From contig NZ_JAWQJT010000001.1 in NCBI RefSeq assembly GCF_033441515.1, forward strand, positions 62,001 through 126,000: DNA of 64,000 bases. The letters run 5' to 3'. Of the stretch, positions 1 through 8,396 are shown piece by piece (the stretch's first letter is position 1; every line of letters starts with the position of its first letter). Origin of the DNA: Amycolatopsis solani. Lineage in GTDB: Bacteria; Actinomycetota; Actinomycetes; Mycobacteriales; Pseudonocardiaceae. The notes under the pieces were generated by a model. The model saw only the letters and a program-made list of their open reading frames with translations, had not been told where the DNA came from and made no database searches. The position numbers and the translations under genes were made by a program.

Positions 1-2
1 CG

Positions 3-62
3 CCGCTGTGCCTGGCCGCGGCGACGGTCGCGTTGTGGGTGAGTCTCAGCTGGGCATCGTGA
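3..62 (+). CDS. possible 3' end of a membrane protein gene (partial)
   Basis: The first 62 bases hold an open frame that enters from the left edge and stops at a TGA at 60-62. Its 19 visible residues are strongly hydrophobic (Ala, Leu, Val, Trp rich) and could be the last part of a transmembrane helix. It would run convergently into the next gene with a 17-bp tail overlap. The fragment is too short to assign a family, and it may be a chance frame. Confidence 0.3.
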   Translation, partial: PLCLAAATVALWVSLSWAS

Positions 63-1788
63 TCGTCTGGCCCGGCTTCATCGTCGCCCCGCAGTCGTCG
101 AGCGGGCCGCCGAAGCGGTCCGCCGCCACGGCCGGGATCGTCTTCGCCGCGTACTCCTGCGCCGCCTTCAGCTTCGCCGGGTCGGTGGCCGCGTCGCGAC
201 GGACCCAGTCGCCGTTGCGGAGGCCCTCGATCGGGCTGCTGTAGATCAGCACGTAGTCGCGGTCCAGGCGCGGGTCCAGCGCGATGCCGTTGCCCGCCGC
301 CCACGGGCCCCACGAGTGAATGAACGTCGGCTTCACCGTGTCGAACACGTAGTTGCGCAGGCCCGCCAGGTCGTTGTCGTGGACCAGGTCCGCGATCGGC
401 TTGTTGACCAGGCCCGCCATGTCGACCAGCTCGAGGCGGCTGGTCATCGACGAACCGCCGAGGTCCGGCAGCAGCAGCGACGCCTTCTGGATGCCGAGGA
501 TGTCCGCGTACGTGTTGAAGCCGCGGCCGAAGCGGTCCGCCACCAGGCACGCCGTGATGTTGGGGTTCTTCGCGAACTTGTCGGCCGCGGCCGCGAACCC
601 GATCGCCGACGGGACGAACGCGCCCACCAGCACCACGACCACGCCGACGCGCAGCAGGGCCTGGCGGTGGCGCAGCAGCTCGCCCGCCGACAGCGTGCCC
701 GCGATGACCGCCAGCGCCCAGATCGGGCTGGCGAAACGGTGCTGGTACATCCAGTCGGCGACCATCACGCCGTACGCGACGATGCCGAGCCCCAGCGGCA
801 CCAGCAGCGCGATCAGCGAGCGCCGCCACGGGGCCTTGACCAGCGCGAACGCGATCACCAGCGCCAGCACCACGACGCCGGCCCAGCCCGCGTATTCGGC
901 CAGTTCGAAGGGGCGCTTCACCGCGTCGAAGCCGGGCAACCCCTGCTGCTTCGCCACCGACGGGTTGGCCAGGAGCCGGCCGAACTCGGCGTGGCGCCAG
1001 ACGACGTACGCGCCGAACGGCACCGCGAACGCCGCCACGGACAGCAGCGCGAGGCGGAAGCTCTTCCAGAACAGCCCGCCGCGCAGCAGGAACAGCGCCG
1101 TCAGCGGGTACGCGCCCGCGTAGATCAGGCCTTCCGGCCGGGTCAGCGCGGCGAACGCCACCATGACCCCGGCCCAGAGCGCGACCTTCGGCGTCAGCAG
1201 GCGATCGTTGCGGACCGCGACGAACAGCGTCACGGCCAGCGTGACCACGGCGAACGCGAACAGCGAGTTCTCCAGGCCGGACACGACCCAGATGACGAAC
1301 GACGGGATCGTCGCCAGCGTCAGGCCGGCGACCAGCGTGGCCAGCCACGCGAAGCGGGTGAAGATCTGCTTCGCGGCGAAGTAGCAGGCGGTCAGGATGC
1401 CGCCGGTGAACAGCAGGCCCAGCGCCTTCGGGAACAGCACGTAGTCGGGCAGACCGAAGAGCGAGCCGTGGTCGAAGAGGCCGACGAGCTTGCCGAGGCC
1501 GAGCAGCACCATCCACGTCGGGTCGGAGAAGCCCTCGACCGGCGGGGCGCCCGGCTGCAGCACCGGGCCGAGGCCGTCGGCGAAGCTGCGGGCGTAGGAG
1601 AACGTGATGGCGGCGTCGTCGACGATCCAGTGGCCGTAGCGGGTGGCGTGCACGGCGACCGCCGCGACGCCGGCGAGCACGGCCAGCACCGGTGCGAGCC
1701 GCGAGCCCCAGCTCCGCGTCGTCGTCGCGGGCGCGGGGTCCTCGGGGACGTCGCTCGGGGAGGTCTCGGTGAGTGCGCTAGCCGTCAT
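46..1788 (-). CDS. GT-C-type polytopic membrane glycosyltransferase, AftB-like
   Basis: This 580-residue protein has a short acidic N-terminus followed by about ten hydrophobic segments. The acidic pair in VDDAAITF (Asp57, Asp58) sits in the first extracytoplasmic loop, where GT-C glycosyltransferases carry their catalytic acidic residues. The later SGLENSLF and LTRPEG motifs are typical of the actinobacterial branch that includes the arabinofuranosyltransferase AftB. The likely role is transfer of a sugar from a polyprenyl-phosphate donor to a cell-wall or lipid acceptor outside the membrane; donor and acceptor cannot be told from sequence. I chose the ATG at 1788. The frame stays open a further 56 codons upstream, but that stretch is Arg-rich and unlike a membrane-protein start. 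A gap of 183 bp separates it from the gene upstream. Confidence 0.75.
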   Translation of the reverse strand: MTASALTETSPSDVPEDPAPATTTRSWGSRLAPVLAVLAGVAAVAVHATRYGHWIVDDAAITFSYARSFADGLGPVLQPGAPPVEGFSDPTWMVLLGLGKLVGLFDHGSLFGLPDYVLFPKALGLLFTGGILTACYFAAKQIFTRFAWLATLVAGLTLATIPSFVIWVVSGLENSLFAFAVVTLAVTLFVAVRNDRLLTPKVALWAGVMVAFAALTRPEGLIYAGAYPLTALFLLRGGLFWKSFRLALLSVAAFAVPFGAYVVWRHAEFGRLLANPSVAKQQGLPGFDAVKRPFELAEYAGWAGVVVLALVIAFALVKAPWRRSLIALLVPLGLGIVAYGVMVADWMYQHRFASPIWALAVIAGTLSAGELLRHRQALLRVGVVVVLVGAFVPSAIGFAAAADKFAKNPNITACLVADRFGRGFNTYADILGIQKASLLLPDLGGSSMTSRLELVDMAGLVNKPIADLVHDNDLAGLRNYVFDTVKPTFIHSWGPWAAGNGIALDPRLDRDYVLIYSSPIEGLRNGDWVRRDAATDPAKLKAAQEYAAKTIPAVAADRFGGPLDDCGATMKPGQTITMPS

Positions 1789-1971
1789 GTCCTCGTCACT
1801 GTTCCGCCCGCAGGCTTCTGCCGGTGGGATACGCGCGAGCCGGCGCCCCCTGAAGTGGATCCACAGGCGGACCCGCCACCGCGGCGACGCGGTCGAGACA
1901 CTGTAGCCAATACCCCATCGGGGGTCGGCCACGCGTCGGCATTGAGCGTGATCCACCCCACATTCGACGGG

Positions 1972-3093
1972 TCAGGACAGGTGCGAGGTGTCGTTCACCA
2001 GGCGGACCGAGGCGTTGCCGTCCGGGTAGAACTCGACGATCGACAGCGACGCGAGGTCGAGGTGCAGCCGGAACAGCAGCTGCGGGCCGGCGTCGAGGCC
2101 CATCCGCAGCAGCGTCTTGATCGGCGTCACGTGGCTGACCAGCAGCAACGTCCGCCCGCCGTGCTCGGCGATCAGCTCGTCGCGGGCCTTGCGGACGCGC
2201 CGGTGGACGACGTCGAAGCTCTCCCCGCCCGGCGGCGGCACCGCGCTGTCACCCAGCCAGGAGCCGTGCAGCTCGGGGTCGCGGTCGGCCGCTTCGGCGA
2301 ACGTCAGGCCTTCCCAGTCACCGAAGTCGGTCTCGATGAGGCCGGGGTGGGTCTCGACGCGGCCGCCGAGCGCGTCGGCGACGGCCTGCGCGGTCTGCTT
2401 CGTGCGCGTCAGCGGCGACGCGATGATCGGAACCGCCTGGCCGTCGACGACCAGGCCGTCCATCGCGGCCAGCCGCTTCGCCGCGGCCGCGGCCTGCGCG
2501 CGGCCCAGTTCGGTGAGCGGGACGTCGCCGCGGCCGGAGTAGCGGCGCAGCGCCGACATCTCCGTCTGGCCGTGGCGCAGCAGGAGCAGCCGGGTCGGAG
2601 TGCCCTTCGCGCCGGTCCACGCCACGGTCGCGCGGTCGGGCTTGCGGGTCGGGAGCGTCGGCTTCGGCGCGGCGGCGGGCTTCCCGGCGGCTTCGTCCAT
2701 GGCCTCGTTGGCCAGGCGGTCGGCGTGGGAGTTCTGCGCGCGCGGGATCCACTCGTACTTGACGCGGGAGAAGCCGGCGGCCAGCTCCTTGGCCTGCTCG
2801 GCCAGCGGCTGCATGTCCGGGTGCTTGATCTTCCAGCGCCCGGACATCTGCTCCACCACGAGCTTCGAGTCCATCCGGACGTCCACAGTGGACGCCCCGA
2901 GCTCGGCCGCGGCGGCGAGCCCGGCGATCAGGCCGCGGTACTCGGCGACGTTGTTGGTGACGACGCCGAGGCTTTCCTTGCGCTCGGCGAGGACGTCACC
3001 GGTGGCGGCGTCCTTGACGACGGCGCCGTAGCCGGCGGGCCCGGGGTTGCCCCGGGAGCCGCCGTCGGCCTCGATCAGGACGTGCGACGTCAC
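1972..3093 (-). CDS. bifunctional RNase H / histidine phosphatase (Rv2228c-like)
   Basis: A 373-residue two-domain protein. Residues 1-135 are a type I RNase H fold with the acidic catalytic set visible in DGGSRGNPG, NNVAEYRG, MDSKLVVEQ and NSHADRLAN. It should cleave the RNA strand of RNA-DNA hybrids. After a Pro/Lys-rich linker, residues from about 175 form a phosphoglycerate-mutase-like histidine phosphatase with LLRHGQTE and a C-terminal SHVTPI motif. Family members act as acid phosphatases or as alpha-ribazole phosphatase in cobalamin synthesis. The GTG at 3093 is chosen because it overlaps the TGA of the upstream gene as GTGA, implying translational coupling. The fusion matches M. tuberculosis Rv2228c in architecture and neighbourhood. 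Confidence 0.9.
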   Translation of the reverse strand: MTSHVLIEADGGSRGNPGPAGYGAVVKDAATGDVLAERKESLGVVTNNVAEYRGLIAGLAAAAELGASTVDVRMDSKLVVEQMSGRWKIKHPDMQPLAEQAKELAAGFSRVKYEWIPRAQNSHADRLANEAMDEAAGKPAAAPKPTLPTRKPDRATVAWTGAKGTPTRLLLLRHGQTEMSALRRYSGRGDVPLTELGRAQAAAAAKRLAAMDGLVVDGQAVPIIASPLTRTKQTAQAVADALGGRVETHPGLIETDFGDWEGLTFAEAADRDPELHGSWLGDSAVPPPGGESFDVVHRRVRKARDELIAEHGGRTLLLVSHVTPIKTLLRMGLDAGPQLLFRLHLDLASLSIVEFYPDGNASVRLVNDTSHLS

Positions 3094-3827
3094 AGCCCCG
3101 ACTCCACGGTCCGGACCAGGATCGCGCCGCAGTTCTCGCACTGGATGACGTCGTCCTCCGGCGCGGCCTTGATCTCGCTGATGGTGCTGCGGTCCAGCTC
3201 CAGCTGGCAGGCGCCGCAGCGGCGGGCGCGCAGCAGGGCGGCGCCGATGCCCTTGTGCTCGCGGACCCGCTCGTACAGCTTGAGCAGCGGCTCCGGGAAG
3301 CGCGGCACCAGCTTCTCGCGGTCTTCCTCGCGGCGCGCGCGGGTGGTGTCGAGGTCCTTGAACGCCTCGTCGCGGCGGGCGGTCGCGGCGACGACCTCGG
3401 CTTCGGCCTTGTCGACCTCGGCGCCGGTGCGCTGCGCGTCCAGGCCGAGGGCTTCGCGCTGCTCCATCAGCTCCAGCAGGTCGTCCTCGAGCGCGCGCTG
3501 GCGCCGCTCCAGCGACTGCAGCTCGTGCTCGATGTCGGTCATCTGCTTCGAGTTCACCGAGCCGGACGCGAGGAGCTTGCGGTCGCGGTCCTCGCGGGCG
3601 CGCACCGACTCGATCTCCTTCTCCTGCCGGGCGATCTCGCGGTCGAGGTCAGAGGCGGCGGTCTCCACGGAGACGAGCGCGTCGCGGCGCTCGCGGGCGG
3701 TCTTCTCCCCCGCGTCGATCTCGGCCAGCTCCGGCAGGGTGCGGCGGCGGTGCGCGGTGCGCGAGAGCTCGGCGTCCACCTTGGCGAGCTCGAGCAACTG
3801 GCGCTGCACGGCGGGTTCGGCCTTCAC
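3090..3827 (-). CDS. coiled-coil C4 zinc-ribbon protein (DUF164, Rv2229c-like)
   Basis: This 245-residue protein is almost entirely charged heptad-type coiled coil (roughly residues 5-185), ending in a zinc ribbon with CGAC and CENC pairs. The layout matches the DUF164 family, whose Helicobacter member HP0958/FlgZ binds RNA and protein partners. In actinobacteria the gene sits beside nif3 and the RNase H/phosphatase gene, as here. Molecular function is unknown; an adaptor or nucleic-acid-binding role is an inference. The start is the GTG at 3827, preceded by a strong AGAGGAG Shine-Dalgarno; longer frames upstream lack one. It lies 11 bp downstream of the Nif3-like gene and overlaps the next gene by 4 bp. 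Confidence 0.85.
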   Translation of the reverse strand: MKAEPAVQRQLLELAKVDAELSRTAHRRRTLPELAEIDAGEKTARERRDALVSVETAASDLDREIARQEKEIESVRAREDRDRKLLASGSVNSKQMTDIEHELQSLERRQRALEDDLLELMEQREALGLDAQRTGAEVDKAEAEVVAATARRDEAFKDLDTTRARREEDREKLVPRFPEPLLKLYERVREHKGIGAALLRARRCGACQLELDRSTISEIKAAPEDDVIQCENCGAILVRTVESGL

Positions 3828-3838
3828 GGTGCTCCTCT

Positions 3839-4660
3839 TTAGTTCGATGTGCGCTCGGCGCGGACGTTCCACGGGTCGGTGCACCGCGTGGAGACGCAGG
3901 TGTCGACGTTACCCGCAAACGCCCGCGCCACGACCGCCGAGGCTTGCCCGCACCACGGCCATTCGCTGGCCCAGTGGGTCAGCCCGACCAGCGCGGGCAC
4001 CGGCGGAGTCCCGGCCAGGTGCTCACCGGCGGGGTGATGCCGCAGGTCGGCGGTGACGTAGGCGTCGGCACCGGCCGCGGTGGCCTGCTTCAGGTAGGAG
4101 TCCCCGGCCCCGCCGGACACGGCGACGGTGCGGATCTCGCGCTCCTCGTCGCCCGCGCCGAGCACCCCGGGCACGGTCTCGGGCAGGGCGTCGGCCACGC
4201 GCTGGACGAAGATCGCGAACGGCTCCGGCTCGGGCAGCTCCCCGAGCCGTCCGATCCCGGTGACGCCGTCGGCGTTGGGCGCCAGCGGGCCGGTGACGCG
4301 GAGCCCGATCGCCTGCGCGAGCGCGTCCGAGACACCGGGGTCGGCCGAGTCGGCGTTGGTGTGGGCGCAGTAGAGCGCGATGCCGGCGCGGATCATCCGA
4401 TGCACGAGCGCGCCCTTGGCCGTGTCGGCCGGGACGCCGTGCACACCGCGCAGGAGCAGCGGGTGGTGCGCGACGATCAGCTGCGCCCCGAGCTCGGCGG
4501 CCTCGTCGACGGTTTCGGCGACCGGGTCGACGCAGAAGAGCACGCGCGTGACGGGCTCGGCGGGATCACCGCAGACGAGACCGACGGCGTCCCACGACTC
4601 GGCGAGCGCGGGCGGGTAGGCCTGCTCCAGCACGGCGATGACTTCGGAGAGTGCGGGCAT
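3839..4660 (-). CDS. Nif3-like dinuclear metal-centre protein (Rv2230c-like)
   Basis: A 273-residue Nif3/YbgI family protein, a toroidal hexamer family with a dinuclear metal site. The expected metal ligands are visible: WDAVGLVCGDP near the N-terminus, VAHHPLL around residue 65, HTNAD near 98, and a late HHPAGEH motif. The family is often annotated as GTP cyclohydrolase I type 2, but the substrate is not established. It heads the three-gene run nif3 - zinc ribbon - RNase H/phosphatase on the minus strand, with ATG at 4660. The Cys-rich peptide gene lies 99 bp upstream on the same strand. Confidence 0.88.
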   Translation of the reverse strand: MPALSEVIAVLEQAYPPALAESWDAVGLVCGDPAEPVTRVLFCVDPVAETVDEAAELGAQLIVAHHPLLLRGVHGVPADTAKGALVHRMIRAGIALYCAHTNADSADPGVSDALAQAIGLRVTGPLAPNADGVTGIGRLGELPEPEPFAIFVQRVADALPETVPGVLGAGDEEREIRTVAVSGGAGDSYLKQATAAGADAYVTADLRHHPAGEHLAGTPPVPALVGLTHWASEWPWCGQASAVVARAFAGNVDTCVSTRCTDPWNVRAERTSN

Positions 4661-4759
4661 CCGGGGATCTTCGCATGGACGTTTTCCGGCCGTGCGGTGT
4701 GCTGTGGGTGGCGCTCCGGCGGCGTCTGGCCGCCGCCGCCGTGAGCGCCGCGTGGAGGG

Positions 4760-4822
4760 TCAGTTGCAGTTGCCGCAGCAGCCGCAGCCCTGACCGGTGC
4801 ACTTCGAGCAGCATCCGTGCAT
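4760..4822 (-). CDS. 20-residue Cys-rich micro-peptide, metallothionein-like
   Basis: A 20-codon frame reads from ATG at 4822 to TGA at 4760. Seven of its 20 residues are cysteines (positions 4, 5, 8, 13, 15, 16 and 19), giving CC, CxxC, CxC and CC patterns with Gly, His2 and Lys7 and no hydrophobic residue. A Shine-Dalgarno-like GGAAGGAAAG lies about 5-7 nt before the ATG. Cys spacing of this kind is typical of thiolate metal binding, as in small metallothioneins. I infer a metal-buffering or metal-sensing peptide, but I know of no named family of this length. It is on the same strand as nif3, 99 bp upstream of it. The frame is very short, so chance cannot be excluded, though this composition with a good ribosome-binding site argues for a real gene. 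Confidence 0.6.
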   Translation of the reverse strand: MHGCCSKCTGQGCGCCGNCN

Positions 4823-4953
4823 GATCGCTTTCCTTCCGGTTCGCGTCCTCGCTTGATCACGCTAAGTGCCGATCGCGGGCCGCGGGTACCGCCGAGCGAG
4901 CGGGTGAAGGGGTGAACCGCCGATTACCCTCGCGAACGGCGCCCGGTGGCTGA

Positions 4954-5274
4954 CTAGGCCGCCGCGCGGCCGGCCCCCTCGGGCCGCCGGACGACGAGCG
5001 CACCGGCGAACACGAGCACGCCGAGCGCGAGCAGGCCCCACCCGAAGCCGCGGCGCACGGACAGCGCGGTCTCGCACGCCGCCTGGTAGCCCTTGGTGCG
5101 ATCGGGCAGCACCCAGCCGGCACCGGCGTCGGCCGCTCGCGGCTGTCGGGTTCGCGGTGACCCGAGCAGGATCAGCGGACCGATGGCGGCGCGGCCTCGA
5201 CTGCCGCCCTTCCGCAGCTCGACCGGGGAGTCGGTGTCGTTCGATTCCCGATCGCCACCGTTACCCTCGCGAAC

Positions 5275-5283
<9 letters not shown>
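4954..5283 (-). CDS. small single-pass membrane protein of unknown function
   Basis: A 109-residue product. The N-terminal half is hydrophilic, with one weakly hydrophobic patch (AAIGPLILL), and the C-terminus carries a clear transmembrane helix (GWGLLALGVLVFAGALVV) followed by an Arg-rich tail. I recognise no domain. The only in-frame initiation codon I find is the GTG at 5283. It lies inside the first codons of the divergent phosphatase gene, so the two 5' ends overlap by 9 bp, which is unusual and lowers confidence in the start. No Shine-Dalgarno is obvious. Confidence 0.5.
5261..5275 (+). promoter_or_regulatory. leaderless promoter of the tyrosine phosphatase gene, in a 15-bp direct repeat
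   Basis: A TACCCT hexamer at 5262-5267 lies 7 nt before the GTG start at 5275, the spacing expected of an actinobacterial -10 box for a leaderless transcript. No Shine-Dalgarno is visible. The same 15 bp, TTACCCTCGCGAACG, occurs at 4924-4938, on the other side of the small membrane protein gene, where no start codon follows at the right distance. Confidence 0.45.
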
Positions 5284-5736
<453 letters not shown>

Positions 5737-5796
5737 AAGTCACAGGTGGCGGAGGTCGGCGGGCGGCCCGGCCGGGGCACGGCCTACCGTGGTGGG

Positions 5797-6630
5797 GTGC
5801 GGTTGCGGTTCCTGCTCAAGCCCGGGTGGCTGGCTCTGACGGCGGTGGTGTTCACCTTCGCCATCTGCTGCTTCACGCTGCTTTCCCCGTGGCAGTTCAG
5901 CCGCAACACCGAACGCGAGCAGCAGAACTCCGCGCTGGAGACGTCGTTCACGGCCGCGCCGCTGCCGCTGGCGCAGCTGCTGCCGCCGGGGACGGTGATC
6001 GGCCCGCGGACCGAATGGCACCTCGTCTCCATCACCGGCCGGTACCTGCCGGACAAGGAGGTCGTCGCGCGGCTGCGGACGGTCCAGGGCGAGGGTGCCT
6101 TCGAGGTGCTGACGCCGCTGCAGACCACCGACGGCACCATCGTGCTGATCGACCGCGGGTACGTCCGGCTCGACAGCAAGTCCGGCGCGCTGCCGTTCCC
6201 GCCCGCCCCGGCCGGCACGGTGACGGTGACCGCGCGGGCGCGCGCGGACGAAACGGACCCGAAGAACCGCGACGCGTTCGCCGACGCCTCGACCGGCGGG
6301 CAGCTGCAGAGCTACGTCGTCGATTCGCAGGTCGTCGCGCGGGCCGGGAAGCTCGACATCCGGCCGGGCTACTTCCAGCTCGACACCGGCCAGCCCGGCG
6401 TGCTCGGCGCGTTGCCGCTGCCGCAGACGGACTCGGGGCCCTTCCTGTCGTACGCGCTGCAGTGGATCGCCTTCGGCGCGATGGCGCTGCTCGGCTGGCT
6501 GTACTTCACCGTGCGGGAGCTGAAGCCGGGTGGCGCGCTGGATTCGTCGACGCCGGAGAAGTCGCGGCGCAAGACGGTGGCCGAGATCCTGGCCGAAGAC
6601 GAGCTCGCCGAAAGTGGCCACCAGAAATAA
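5797..6630 (+). CDS. SURF1 family protein (cytochrome oxidase assembly)
   Basis: A 277-residue SURF1 family protein. A first transmembrane helix begins about residue 7 (WLALTAVVFTFAICCFTLL), followed by LSPWQFSRN, the typical start of the external loop. A second helix lies near residues 215-235. The long loop carries the family segments around WHLVSITGRY, VLIDRGYVR and YFQLD. The family assists insertion of haem A into cytochrome c oxidase. I chose the GTG at 5797, which puts the first helix at the N-terminus as in other SURF1 proteins; a GTG at 5746 would add 17 Gly/Arg-rich residues. The C-terminal tail is charged and cytoplasmic. Confidence 0.88.
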   Translation: MRLRFLLKPGWLALTAVVFTFAICCFTLLSPWQFSRNTEREQQNSALETSFTAAPLPLAQLLPPGTVIGPRTEWHLVSITGRYLPDKEVVARLRTVQGEGAFEVLTPLQTTDGTIVLIDRGYVRLDSKSGALPFPPAPAGTVTVTARARADETDPKNRDAFADASTGGQLQSYVVDSQVVARAGKLDIRPGYFQLDTGQPGVLGALPLPQTDSGPFLSYALQWIAFGAMALLGWLYFTVRELKPGGALDSSTPEKSRRKTVAEILAEDELAESGHQK

Positions 6631-6680
6631 GCCGGAAATGGCCCTTCGGTGCGGCCACTTCGCCGGGTGACACTGCGGGC

Positions 6681-7295
6681 ATGCTGATCCACCCGTGGGA
6701 CGCCGCCGACGACTCCGAGTGGCGGGAGTGGCTGTCCTCGCACGACTTCGGCCAGCTCATCGCCGGCGGCACCGGCCGCGACCTGCCGGTGGTGACCCCA
6801 GCGCACTTCGCGTTCGACGGCGACCGGACGGTCGTCACGCACCTGGCGCGCCCCAACCCGATCTGGCCGTTGCTGGAAGAGCACCCGCGTGCCCTGCTGA
6901 CGGTGGTCGACGACTACACCTACATCCGCGCGGACTGGAACACGACCGGGGATCCCGCCCGCGGCGTGCCGACGTCGTACTACGCGACCGTGCAGCTCGA
7001 GGGCGACGTCCGTCTGATCGACGACCCGGCGGCGAAGGCGGCGCTGTTGGACGAGCAGTTGCGGCACTTCGAGCCCGACGGCGCGCGGGCTCCGGTGAGC
7101 GCCACGGAGGCGCCGGACCGGCGGCTGCTGCCGGGGATCCGCGGGATCGAGTTCACGATCACGGGCGTCCGGGCGAAGTTCAAGTTCGGCGGCAACAAGA
7201 CGGCCGAGGACCGGGACCGCATCGGGTCCCGGCTGACCGAACGCGGCGGGCGGCTGGACGCGGAGGCGGTGACGCAGCTGCGCCGGCGCGGTTGA
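6681..7295 (+). CDS. PaiB-type FMN-binding split-barrel protein
   Basis: This 204-residue protein resembles the PaiB / FMN-binding negative transcriptional regulator family: an N-terminal HPWD segment, PAHFAFDG around residue 45, a central barrel with SYYATVQLEGDVRLI, and a C-terminal GIEFTITGVRAKFKF segment ending in a basic helix. The Bacillus founder represses degradative enzyme and sporulation genes, but many homologues are flavin-split-barrel proteins of unknown role, so transcriptional repression here is uncertain. The ATG at 6681 is preferred over far longer in-frame extensions that cross the SURF1 gene in another frame. It is monocistronic or weakly linked to SURF1 (50-bp gap) and is followed by a palindromic repeat. 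Confidence 0.75.
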   Translation: MLIHPWDAADDSEWREWLSSHDFGQLIAGGTGRDLPVVTPAHFAFDGDRTVVTHLARPNPIWPLLEEHPRALLTVVDDYTYIRADWNTTGDPARGVPTSYYATVQLEGDVRLIDDPAAKAALLDEQLRHFEPDGARAPVSATEAPDRRLLPGIRGIEFTITGVRAKFKFGGNKTAEDRDRIGSRLTERGGRLDAEAVTQLRRRG

Positions 7296-7364
7296 GAGGC
7301 CGGGACGCAGTGACCGAGCACCGGCGGCGGTCGTGGCCTGCCTCGGCGGAGGCGTGAAGGTCGC

Positions 7365-7413
7365 GAATGACTCATTCGGGACCACCGTGGTCCCGAATGA
7401 GTCATTCGGGACC
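7365..7413. repeat. palindromic repeat (GAATGASTCATTC family) between convergent genes
   Basis: Three near-identical 13-mers GAATGA[C/G]TCATTC and interleaved GGGACCACC/GGTCCC arms form a strong hairpin between the convergent PaiB-like and cobD genes. It ends 17 bp before the cobD stop codon. Position and dyad symmetry suggest a bidirectional terminator. It has no T-run, and its modular build is like a dispersed repeat rather than a single-use terminator. Confidence 0.65.
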
Positions 7414-7430
7414 ACTAGGCGTGATCCGGC

Positions 7431-8321
7431 TCAGCGCGAGCGGCGGCGCAACCCCGTCACCACGGCCAGCAGCACCGAGGTCACCGCGGCCAGCCAGCCG
7501 ACCACGCGGGACAGCTCCACCGCGCGGGTCACGTGGCCCGCGTCCGGGTTGCGCCCGACGCCCAGCACCGGCAGCTCGGCCACCCCGTGCGGGTACACCG
7601 TGCGGCCGCCGACGCGGATCTCCAGCGCGCCCGCGAACGCCGCCTCCACGCGGCCCGCGTTCGGACTCGGGTGGGCGATCGTGTCGCGGCGCCAGGCGCG
7701 CCACGCGCCGCCCGCCGAGCCGCCGACCACCGGGGCCGCCAGGACCGTCAAGGCCGCGGCCACGCGGGTCGGGACCAGGTGGACGAGCTCGTCGAGGCGG
7801 TCGATCGCCCAGTGGCCGCGGCGGCCGACGCGGGCGCGGCGCAGCAGGCTCACCGCGCGGGCGCCGGCCAGGCCGGGGACGCCCGCCAGCGCGCCCCACA
7901 CCAGCGGGGCGACCACCGCGTCGGACGTGTTCTCGGCCAGCGTCTCCACCGAGGCGCGGGACAGCGCGATCGCGCCCAGGCCGTCGGCCACCCGCGGGTC
8001 CAATTCGGACAGTGTGGTGCGGGCCGGCTCGAAGCGGCATTCCTCGAGGTCGCGGGCCAGCTCGGTGCCCTGCAGCGCCAGGCCGGCCGCGCCGAGGACC
8101 GCCCACGTCGTGACGGCCGTCGCCGAAGCCTGGACCACGGGACGGCCGCGGCCCGCCCGCTCCAGCAGGACCCCGCCCACCACCGCCACACCCGCGACGA
8201 GAGCGCCACGGCCGGGCGTGAGCCGGCGGAACGCCGTCACCGGCGGACGGCGGCGCGGGTCGCCCAGGGCGCCGTCGGCCGCCACACCCAACACCAGTCC
8301 GATCGCGCGCGCCGCGCTCAC
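7431..8321 (-). CDS. cobD: adenosylcobinamide-phosphate synthase CobD/CbiB
   Basis: A 296-residue CobD/CbiB family integral membrane enzyme that condenses adenosylcobyric acid with an aminopropanol (phosphate) unit late in cobalamin synthesis. The conserved segments LAENTSDAVVAPLVW (near residues 128-142) and HPSPNAGRVEAAFAGAL (near 215-231) are intact, with several hydrophobic helices at both ends. No other cobalamin gene except the phosphatase domain at 1972-3093 is in the window. M. tuberculosis has cobD in the same neighbourhood. The GTG at 8321 is the start, 75 bp past the gntR stop, so co-transcription with gntR is possible but no Shine-Dalgarno confirms coupling. Confidence 0.9.
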   Translation of the reverse strand: MSAARAIGLVLGVAADGALGDPRRRPPVTAFRRLTPGRGALVAGVAVVGGVLLERAGRGRPVVQASATAVTTWAVLGAAGLALQGTELARDLEECRFEPARTTLSELDPRVADGLGAIALSRASVETLAENTSDAVVAPLVWGALAGVPGLAGARAVSLLRRARVGRRGHWAIDRLDELVHLVPTRVAAALTVLAAPVVGGSAGGAWRAWRRDTIAHPSPNAGRVEAAFAGALEIRVGGRTVYPHGVAELPVLGVGRNPDAGHVTRAVELSRVVGWLAAVTSVLLAVVTGLRRRSR

Positions 8322-8396
8322 CCGTGCCCCCCGGCAGAAGAAAACTGCAGTACGCGAGGAGGCTACTCGACCCAGGAAGACCGCCGGAAACCCCGG

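Noticed and set aside
316..4056. A 1,246-codon open frame on the plus strand across the first four minus-strand genes
   Set aside because: It is antisense to four well-supported genes, its translation is Arg/Gln/His-rich low complexity, and such long antisense frames are expected at this GC content.
8322..8396. Cobalamin riboswitch before cobD
   Set aside because: The 75-bp gap is too short and shows no conserved B12-box or P1-P3 pairing that I could find.
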